From positions 1 through 64,000 of the forward strand of contig NZ_BMVP01000012.1 in NCBI RefSeq assembly GCF_014650775.1: DNA of 64,000 nucleotides, given 5' to 3'. Within the stretch, counting starts at the first letter, position 1, and the number at the start of each line of letters is the position of its first letter. This stretch comes from Streptomyces cirratus (GTDB lineage Bacteria; Actinomycetota; Actinomycetes; Streptomycetales; Streptomycetaceae). This document shows positions 58,322-64,000 of the stretch, piece after piece. Below the pieces are notes generated by a model that saw only the letters and a list, made by a program, of their open reading frames with translations, was not told where the DNA came from and made no database searches. The translations under genes and the position numbers were made by a program.

Positions 58322-59047
58322 ATGAACGACGACGTGCGCAACATCGTGCTGGGAGTGGTGGCCACCGCCATCAGCGGCGGATTCGGCTGGTTCTCCCGGA
58401 CGTACCTGTGGCGCCGCAAGTTGCGCCGCAAGCAGGCCTTCTTCGGCCTGCCCACCGGCTCGGACTGCATGTTCGTGGTCAACCGGCAGATGGGCGGCAC
58501 GGAGGGGTCGGTGCACCGCAACGACGCCTTCGCGCTGCTGGAGATATCCGCGCTGATCAAGGACTGCTCGGCGAACCTGCAGATCGTCTCCCACGACACG
58601 GTCCGCCAAGGCTTCGGCGAGCGCGCCGAGTTCTGCGTGGGAGGGCCCGTCTCCAACGCGCGTACGGCCGCGCACCTGGCGTCCATGCTGCCCGGGGTGC
58701 GGGTCGACCTCTCCACCGAGGCGGGTCCCGACCGGGGGGCGATCCAGGTCGGCGGGGAGACGTTCCGCTGGGACAAGGGCCAGGTGGACCACGTGCTGCT
58801 GGCCCGGCTGACGACCGGGCCGGGGACCCGGCCGGTGTTCCTGATCTCGGGACAGACCGCGATCAGCAACCAGGCGGGGGCCCGCTACCTGGCCCGCAAC
58901 CACGAGGCGCTGGCCCGGAAGTACGGCGGCGACTCCTTCTGCGTGGTGCTGAAAGTGATCAACTCGGCTGCCTACGGCCCGGACGTGGCCGAGCTGCTGG
59001 CCGATGTCACGCGGGCGGCCCGGACACCCGCAGCGGCAGCCGCGTGA
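58322..59047 (+). CDS. Membrane-anchored protein of unknown function
   Basis: A 241-residue protein with one N-terminal helix (VRNIVLGVVATAISGGFGWF) followed by a basic stop-transfer patch and a soluble domain (GSDCMFVVNRQMGGTEGSVH, NDAFALLEISALIKDCSANL, RPVFLISGQTAISNQAGARY) without a recognised family. The topology suggests a domain facing the cytoplasm. Its last 41 bp overlap the 3' end of the converging P450 gene. Good codon bias supports a real gene. Confidence 0.72.
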   Translation: MNDDVRNIVLGVVATAISGGFGWFSRTYLWRRKLRRKQAFFGLPTGSDCMFVVNRQMGGTEGSVHRNDAFALLEISALIKDCSANLQIVSHDTVRQGFGERAEFCVGGPVSNARTAAHLASMLPGVRVDLSTEAGPDRGAIQVGGETFRWDKGQVDHVLLARLTTGPGTRPVFLISGQTAISNQAGARYLARNHEALARKYGGDSFCVVLKVINSAAYGPDVAELLADVTRAARTPAAAAA

Positions 59048-60299
59048 TCCCGTTGATGAAGTTGGAGACCAGCCGCCTCGGCGGCGCCGCCAGTTCGGGA
59101 GCGGGCATGAGGTCGCGCCACTGCTCGTAGAGGGTGCGCAGCTGGAGCCGGGCGAAGTGGGCGCCGAGGCAGACGTGCGGGCCGTCGCCGAAGGAGACGT
59201 GCGGGTTGGGGTCGCGGCCGAGGTCGAGGCGGCCCGGGGCGGAGAACACCCGCTCGTCGTGGTTGGCGGAGGCGTGGAAGACCACCACCTTGTCGCCGGC
59301 GCGGATCGGCTGTCCGGCCAGTACGGTGTCGACGGCGGCGGTGCGGCGGAAGCTGAGCACCGGCGGGTGGACGCGCAGGAGTTCCTCCACGGCCCGCTCC
59401 ACGGGCACTTCGCCGCGGGCCAGTCGCCGGTAGGCGTCGGGGGCGCCGGCCAGGGCGAGCAGGCCGCCGGGCGCGGCGCTGCGCACCGTGTCGTTGCCGG
59501 CGACGGTCAGCAGGAAGAAGAACATCTCCAGCTCGCCCGGGGCCAGTTCCGATGCGGCGAGGGCCGTCATCACGTCGTCGGCGGGGTGCGCCCGTTTGTA
59601 CGCGGCCAGTTCTCGGGCGTAGTCGAACATCTCGACGAGCAGGGCCGGGGAGCGGGGGTTGAGCGGTTTCCCGTCGGGGCCGAGCTGCGGCGCGGGCGCG
59701 TCCTCGGGGTCCTGGTAGCCGATGATCCGTACGGTCCAGTCCAGCAGCAGCCCCCGGTCGGCCGCCGGGATGCCCAGCAGGTCGGTCAGGTTGAGCAGCG
59801 CGTACTCGTCGGTGACGGCGGTGACGAGGTCGGCGGCGCCGTCCACGGCCGCGTCGCGGGCCGCGCACAGCAGATTGCGGGCACGGTCGCACACGCGGTC
59901 GGCGAAGGCGTCGACCCGGGCAGGGGTGAAGGCGCGGGCGACGAGCCGGCGCAGCCGCCCGTGGTCGCCGGCGCTGCGGCGCGGGTCCTGGTTGAGCATG
60001 GTGCGCCGCAGGAACGGCAGATCGGCCGGGTCCGGGTCGCGGATCTGGGTGGCGCCCAGCCAGGAGGAGTACGTGGCGTGGTCGCGCAGGACCCGTACGG
60101 TGTCGGCGTGCCGGGTGACGGCCCAGAAGCCGGGGCCGGCGGGCCAGCCCAGGACCTCCGGTTCGGGCTGCCACGCCACCGGGTGCCGTTCGCGCAGGAG
60201 CCGGTAGCACTCGTGCGGGATGCCGGCGGCGTAGCGGCGGGGGTCGAAGACGTCGAGGCCGTCGGGGACGTCGGCGCCGGGCGCGGGGGCGTCGGTCAT
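59007..60299 (-). CDS. Cytochrome P450
   Basis: A 430-residue soluble bacterial P450. The heme ligand lies in SFGDGPHVCLGAHFARLQL (Cys377), the I-helix is TVAGNDTVRSA, and the K-helix ExxR is EELLRVHP. There is no ferredoxin gene next to it and no biosynthetic cluster around it, so the substrate is open; a hydroxylase of a steroid- or terpene-like molecule is possible. ATG 60299 is chosen; a GTG three codons upstream is an alternative with no better ribosome site. Confidence 0.9.
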   Translation of the reverse strand: MTDAPAPGADVPDGLDVFDPRRYAAGIPHECYRLLRERHPVAWQPEPEVLGWPAGPGFWAVTRHADTVRVLRDHATYSSWLGATQIRDPDPADLPFLRRTMLNQDPRRSAGDHGRLRRLVARAFTPARVDAFADRVCDRARNLLCAARDAAVDGAADLVTAVTDEYALLNLTDLLGIPAADRGLLLDWTVRIIGYQDPEDAPAPQLGPDGKPLNPRSPALLVEMFDYARELAAYKRAHPADDVMTALAASELAPGELEMFFFLLTVAGNDTVRSAAPGGLLALAGAPDAYRRLARGEVPVERAVEELLRVHPPVLSFRRTAAVDTVLAGQPIRAGDKVVVFHASANHDERVFSAPGRLDLGRDPNPHVSFGDGPHVCLGAHFARLQLRTLYEQWRDLMPAPELAAPPRRLVSNFINGITRLPLRVSGPPA

Positions 60300-60654
60300 G
60301 GGGGCCACGGTGGCCCCGGCCCGCCCCTCCCCGCAAGGGGACGCCGCCGGCCGGGCCGGTCACGGGCCGGGCCGGGCCGGATCACCGGGGGGTGGGTCGC
60401 GATCGCCGGGGGCGGGTCCGCTGCACATCGGCCGGGGGTGGGCGAAATTCGGTGACTGGGCCGGCCTGCGACCGCCGGGCGTCGGCGCTCCCCCTCGAAC
60501 CCGGCCGGCTCCCCCGTCGACGGGGTGCCCCGGCCGGGCCGGCGGCCCGGCGCGGGGAGCATTCGACCTCGGCACGAGGCCCCGGCTTTCGTTCCGGGCG
60601 GAAGCGGAGGATCGTGGTGAGTGACCCGTAGGCATCGCCACTGGGAGGCGCGTC
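60300..60654. other. 355-bp divergent gap between P450 and DUF1059 genes
   Basis: No coding frame here shows consistent bias. It should hold promoters for both genes. GGGAGG (60643-60648) is the ribosome site of the DUF1059 gene. I see no strong repeat. Confidence 0.6.
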
Positions 60655-60846
60655 ATGCGCAAGGTCATGGACTGCAGGGAATACCCCAGCGAGATCGGGT
60701 GCACCCTGATGATCACTGGTGAGGAAGACGAAGTCATGGGGGCGGCCGTGCAGCACGCCGTCACCGTGCACGGCGAAGAGGACACTCCGGAGTTCCGTAC
60801 CGCGCTGCGCGAGATGCTGAAGCCGGAGGTGCCCCAGCACGCCTGA
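60655..60846 (+). CDS. DUF1059 small protein
   Basis: A 63-residue protein: MRKVMDCREYPSEIGCTLMI, EEDEVMGAAVQHAVTVHGEE, then DTPEFRTALREMLKP. The two Cys and the central AAVQHAVTVHG match DUF1059, a small family of unknown function often found in stress-related contexts. A GGGAGG site lies 7 nt before the ATG. It converges on murJ with a 12-bp gap. Confidence 0.85.
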   Translation: MRKVMDCREYPSEIGCTLMITGEEDEVMGAAVQHAVTVHGEEDTPEFRTALREMLKPEVPQHA

Positions 60847-60858
60847 GCCGGACGATGG

Positions 60859-62529
60859 TCAGCCCCTGCGACGCAGGCGCAGTGCCGCTGTCAGGGCGGT
60901 GATCTCCGTCAGGCGCAGCGGCGCGGCCAGCAGGAGGACGACGAGCACGAGGACGGCGGCCCCGGCGCCGGTGGCGGCGAACCGGCCGGCTCCCTCACAG
61001 GCGCGGGCGGCGCCGTACCCGGCTGCGGCTGCGGGCAGGCACGCGGCCAGCAGCCGCAGGTGGGTGCCGACGGCCGTGGCGTGGCGTCCGCTACGGCCCT
61101 GCGTGCGCGGGCCGAGCCGCCGGGCGAGGGCGTACGCGGTGACAGCGGCGCCCGCCGTGAAGGCGACCGAGGAGGCGGCGGCCATGCCGGTCACGATCCA
61201 GCGGACGGGCAGCAGTTCGTAGGCGGCGTAGGAGAGCCCGGCGTTCAGGGCGACGATGACCAGGTTCAGGAGGAACGGGGTCCGGGTGTCGGAGAGGGCG
61301 TAGAAGCCGCGCGAGAGGACGTACTGGGCGCAGAAGGCGATCAGGCCGGGGGCGAACGCGACGAGTATCCCCGCCATCACCTCGGCGTCCGCGGCCCTGA
61401 CCTCGCCGTACTGGAAGACGCAAGCCGTCAGCCAGGGCGCGAGCGCCGCGAACAGCGCGGCGGCGGGCACGATGAGCGCGGCGCCGGTGCGCAGGGCGTA
61501 GGAGAGGTCGCGGCGGACGGCGCCGAGGTCGCCGGAGGCGGCGGCCGAACTCATCCGGGGCATCAGGGCAGTGACCAGGGAAACGGTGACGATGCCCTGG
61601 GGGACGATCCACAGCTGGTAGGCGTTGGTGTAGGCGACGTAGCCGACGCCGCCCGCCACCCCGTCGGCTTCGGCGAGTTTCCCGGCCGTGGTGGAGAGCC
61701 GGGTCACGACCCAGTAGGCGAACTGGTTGGAGAGGACCAGCAGGACCAGCCAGCCCGCGTTGCGCAGGGGGCGGGCGAGGCCGCTGCCGCGCCAGTCGAA
61801 GCGGGGGCGCCAGCGGAAGCCGGCGGAGCGCAGCGACGGGATCAGGGCGAGGGCCTGGACGACGATGCCCGCGGTGGTGCCGATCCCGAAGAGCCGGGTC
61901 TCGCCGGGGGTGAAGCCCTTGCCGCCGCTGTGCGAGAGGACGAGGAAGAGCCCGAACACGGCGATGATAACGAGGTTGTTGACGACCGGGGTCCACATCA
62001 TCGCCCCGAACTTGCCCCGGGCGTTCAGGACTTGACCGAGCAGGGTGAACAGCCCGTAGAAGAGTATCTGCGGCAGGCAGAACCGGGCCAGGGCCACGGT
62101 GGAGTCCACCTCGGCCGGCGTGTAGGCGGCGGGGGTGTACGCGGAGATGATCACCGGGGCGGCCAGGACCGCTACGGCGGTCAGCGCGAGCAGCGCCGCG
62201 GTGCAGGCGGTGAGCAGCCGGTCGGTGTACGCGGCTCCGCCGTCGGGATGTTCGCGGGCGGCCCTGACCAGTTCGGGCACGAAGACGGCGTTGAGCGCCC
62301 CGCCGATCAGCAGCATGTAGATGATGTTGGGGACGGTGTTGGCCACGGCGTAGCTGTCGCCGCGGATCTGGGTGCCGAGGGCCGCGAGGACGACGGCGGA
62401 GCGGACGAAGCCGGTGGCCCTGGAGACGATCGAGCCGGCCGCCATCAGGGCGCCACTGCGCTGCACCGAGGTCTTGGGCGGTGCGGTCGCCGGGCGTTCG
62501 GTGAGCGGCACCGCCCCGGTCGTCGTCAC
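60859..62529 (-). CDS. murJ: MurJ/MviN-type lipid II flippase
   Basis: A 556-residue MATE-like/MVF membrane protein with about 14 helices. The family start is SGALMAAGSIVSRATGFVRS, and VPNIIYMLLIGGALNAVFVP and LPQILFYGLFTLLGQVLNAR are MurJ hallmarks. It flips lipid-linked peptidoglycan precursors. GTG 62529 is preferred because it overlaps a possible 10-codon upstream frame (GTGA); an in-frame GTG at 62619 would add 30 residues without clear bias. This gene is not near the chromosomal murJ-typical neighbours (trxB, parA), so it may be a second copy. Confidence 0.85.
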   Translation of the reverse strand: MTTTGAVPLTERPATAPPKTSVQRSGALMAAGSIVSRATGFVRSAVVLAALGTQIRGDSYAVANTVPNIIYMLLIGGALNAVFVPELVRAAREHPDGGAAYTDRLLTACTAALLALTAVAVLAAPVIISAYTPAAYTPAEVDSTVALARFCLPQILFYGLFTLLGQVLNARGKFGAMMWTPVVNNLVIIAVFGLFLVLSHSGGKGFTPGETRLFGIGTTAGIVVQALALIPSLRSAGFRWRPRFDWRGSGLARPLRNAGWLVLLVLSNQFAYWVVTRLSTTAGKLAEADGVAGGVGYVAYTNAYQLWIVPQGIVTVSLVTALMPRMSSAAASGDLGAVRRDLSYALRTGAALIVPAAALFAALAPWLTACVFQYGEVRAADAEVMAGILVAFAPGLIAFCAQYVLSRGFYALSDTRTPFLLNLVIVALNAGLSYAAYELLPVRWIVTGMAAASSVAFTAGAAVTAYALARRLGPRTQGRSGRHATAVGTHLRLLAACLPAAAAGYGAARACEGAGRFAATGAGAAVLVLVVLLLAAPLRLTEITALTAALRLRRRG

Positions 62530-62558
62530 CGGCTGCCCGTGTCGGTGTGTCGGCCCAT
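62526..62558 (-). CDS. Possible 10-residue upstream peptide coupled to murJ
   Basis: ATG 62558 with a GGGGGA ribosome-like sequence opens MGRHTDTGSR and stops in the TGA that overlaps the murJ GTG. It would couple murJ translation to its own. Evidence is only positional. Confidence 0.25.
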   Translation of the reverse strand: MGRHTDTGSR

Positions 62559-62628
62559 CGGTGGTTCCCCCGCTCGTCGTCGATCGGGACCGAGGGTAAC
62601 CCGCGCCCGCTGTTGACACGAAGTCAAT

Positions 62629-62669
62629 CGTTACCCCTACGTAACTTACTCACGGGTTACCTTCGGTAA
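62629..62669. promoter_or_regulatory. Two inverted repeats between murJ and the secreted hydrolase gene
   Basis: GTTAC-CCCTAC-GTAAC (62630-62645) and TTACC-TTC-GGTAA (62657-62669) lie close together in the gap upstream of the hydrolase start at 62724. A further TTGAC-ACGAA-GTCAA (62613-62627) lies on the murJ side. They resemble operator half-sites of a dimeric regulator. Confidence 0.45.
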
Positions 62670-62723
62670 GCCGCTCCCGTTACCGTCGGCACACTTTGTC
62701 ACCGGCGCACGCGAGGAGCATCG

Positions 62724-64000
62724 ATGCCCCGCACCACCAGCACCGCAGCAGCCGTGGCGGCCCTGCTGGCCGCAGCCGCCCTGGGCCTGTCCCCCCACCA
62801 GGCCCAGGCCGCGGCCACGGACACGGCCGCCGCGGCCGGCTCCGCCGCCTCCCCCTCGTCGGAGCTGCGCTTCTACGACATCCCCGGCTCCGGCGGGATC
62901 ACCCTCAAGGGCAACGTCTTCACCCCGGCCGACGCCCAGAGCGGCCGGACCTACCCGCTGATCGTGCTCCCCACCAGCTGGGGCCTGCCGCAGATCGAAT
63001 ACATCGCCCAGGCGAAGAAGCTCGCCGACTCCGGCTACGTGGTGGTCAGTTACACCTCCCGCGGCTTCTGGCTCTCCGGGGGCCGGATAGAGGTCGCGGG
63101 GCCGCCCGACGTCGCCGACGTCTCCGCCGTCATCGACTGGTCCCTGGCCCATACCCCCGCCGACGCGCAGCACGTCGGCCTGGGCGGGGTCTCGTACGGG
63201 GCCGGCATCAGCCTGCTGGCCTCCGCGCACGACCCGCGGATCAAGGCCGTCGTCGCGCTCAGCGGCTGGGCCGACATCGTCGACTCCATCTACTCTGGCC
63301 GCACCCAGCACCTCCAGGCCGCCGGGCTGCTCGGCGCCGCCGGCTACCTCACCGGCCGCCCCGGTCCCGAACTGCAGGGAATCCTGAGCGACTTCCTCGG
63401 CTCCCGGCTGGACCGGGAGCCGCAGATGATCGAATGGGGCAAGGCCCGCTCGGCGGCCTTCCAAGTCGACCGGATCAATGCGAACGGCCCCGCCGTCATG
63501 ATGGGCAACGCCTGGGGCGACACCATCTTCCCGCCCAACCAGTACGCGGACTTCTTCGAGAAGCTGACCGGCCCCAAGCGCCTGGAGTTCCGTCCGGGCG
63601 ATCACGCCACCGCCGAGGCCACCGGCCTGCTGGGACTGCCCAACGACACCTGGACCAACGCCCGGCGCTGGTTCGACCGTTACCTCAAGGGCGAGCGCAA
63701 CGGCGTCGACACCGAGGCTCCCGTCCAGATCAAGTCCCGCAGCGACAACGGATACGAGGGCTACGCCGACTGGAAGTCGGTCGGCTCGGGCGGCTCCGAG
63801 AATCTCGCGCTCGCCGACAGCGAGCACGTCTGGGCGAACGTCGACTCCGGCGCCGACGGTGGGGTGGTCTTCCTCTCCAGCGTCCTCGACCAGCTCGCCA
63901 AGGCGCCCCCGGCCGCATCGATCCCGCTGCTCCCCCGCGCCTTCGCCGCCGTCTGGCAGTCGCAGCGCTACGACGCCGACCGGCGCGTGCGCGGCACCGT
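62724..64000 (+). CDS. Secreted CocE/NonD-type alpha/beta hydrolase (acyl esterase/X-Pro peptidase-like), 3' end beyond window
   Basis: The frame is open from ATG 62724 (GAGGAG 7 nt upstream) to the window edge, 425 codons. It begins with a signal peptide (TTSTAAAVAALLAAAALGLS then PHQAQAAA). The catalytic-domain motifs are LIVLPTSWGLP, VVVSYTSRGFW, GGVSYGAG with nucleophile Ser157, WGDTIFPPNQ for the acid and PGDHATAEATG for the His. The following part (RYLKGERNGVDTEAPVQIKS) is the start of the C-terminal jelly-roll expected in CocE/S15-like enzymes. The substrate (ester or prolyl peptide) is unknown. Confidence 0.88.
   Translation, partial: MPRTTSTAAAVAALLAAAALGLSPHQAQAAATDTAAAAGSAASPSSELRFYDIPGSGGITLKGNVFTPADAQSGRTYPLIVLPTSWGLPQIEYIAQAKKLADSGYVVVSYTSRGFWLSGGRIEVAGPPDVADVSAVIDWSLAHTPADAQHVGLGGVSYGAGISLLASAHDPRIKAVVALSGWADIVDSIYSGRTQHLQAAGLLGAAGYLTGRPGPELQGILSDFLGSRLDREPQMIEWGKARSAAFQVDRINANGPAVMMGNAWGDTIFPPNQYADFFEKLTGPKRLEFRPGDHATAEATGLLGLPNDTWTNARRWFDRYLKGERNGVDTEAPVQIKSRSDNGYEGYADWKSVGSGGSENLALADSEHVWANVDSGADGGVVFLSSVLDQLAKAPPAASIPLLPRAFAAVWQSQRYDADRRVRGT

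Noticed and set aside
59007..60299. P450 considered as part of a natural-product cluster
   Set aside because: No polyketide, peptide, terpene or tailoring genes accompany it; the neighbours are an unknown protein, DUF1059 and murJ.

Overview
The window is high-GC actinobacterial DNA, most likely Streptomyces. Evidence: strong G/C bias at third codon positions, frequent GTG starts, many 4-bp stop/start overlaps, SpoIIE-type phosphatases, F420/LLM oxidoreductases, and a ccr-meaA operon next to psd-pssA. The left edge cuts ccr and the right edge cuts a secreted CocE/NonD-type hydrolase. I saw no rRNA, tRNA, CRISPR array or intact mobile element.

1-6.9 kb: an ethylmalonyl-CoA pathway operon (ccr end, meaA, a CitE-like lyase, a MaoC hydratase, an acyl-CoA dehydrogenase) followed by phosphatidylserine decarboxylase and synthase. 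7.2-12.3 kb: alkylation repair (an Ada/AlkA fusion and Ogt), a Nudix hydrolase, glycerate kinase and a GNAT acetyltransferase, separated by clear hairpin terminators. 12.3-18.9 kb: a GlxA-type AraC regulator divergent from an isochorismatase-fold hydrolase and overlapping a 930-residue SpoIIE/HATPase sensor phosphatase, with a second SpoIIE phosphatase converging on it. 19-22.4 kb: a DUF3574 protein, then a GTGA-coupled operon of an ImmA/IrrE-type metalloprotease, a MAB_1171c-like membrane protein and an alpha-helical repeat protein. 22.6-28.8 kb: a macro-domain protein coupled to a CrtI-like oxidoreductase, an inositol-monophosphatase-family enzyme, an S9 prolyl oligopeptidase and a 3-hydroxyisobutyryl-CoA hydrolase.

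28.7-30.4 kb looks like a rearrangement scar. A tsaD gene sits between the 3' stump of an acyl-CoA dehydrogenase gene and a decayed LLM-oxidoreductase fragment. 30.4-44.7 kb is an accessory, stress-flavoured block: DUF2252, a short CMD-like protein, an MFS pump, amphi-Trp, a CinY-like gene with a premature stop, a YbdK/GCS2 ligase, two SHOCT proteins, a DUF6325-like protein, a GAP-family membrane protein, GH15, a YafJ-type class II amidotransferase, a large membrane protein and a diacylglycerol-kinase-like enzyme. 45-49.7 kb is a reductive pyrimidine (or hydantoin) catabolic operon: beta-ureidopropionase, class III aminotransferase, dihydropyrimidinase and an F420-type LLM oxidoreductase.

49.8-55.3 kb holds a low-complexity helical protein, a PPOX-family enzyme, and an agmatinase-family gene bracketed by two internally deleted IS5-family transposase remnants. 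55.3-64 kb holds a divergent XRE regulator and methionine aminopeptidase sharing a 38-bp AT-rich inverted repeat, gamma-glutamyltransferase, a cytochrome P450, a DUF1059 protein, MurJ and the cut hydrolase.

No single new system stands out. The strongest leads are the XRE-MetAP operator, the ImmA-MAB_1171c-repeat operon, the F420 oxidoreductase placed in a pyrimidine-degradation operon with no dihydropyrimidine dehydrogenase in view, and the 28.7-30.4 kb scar.
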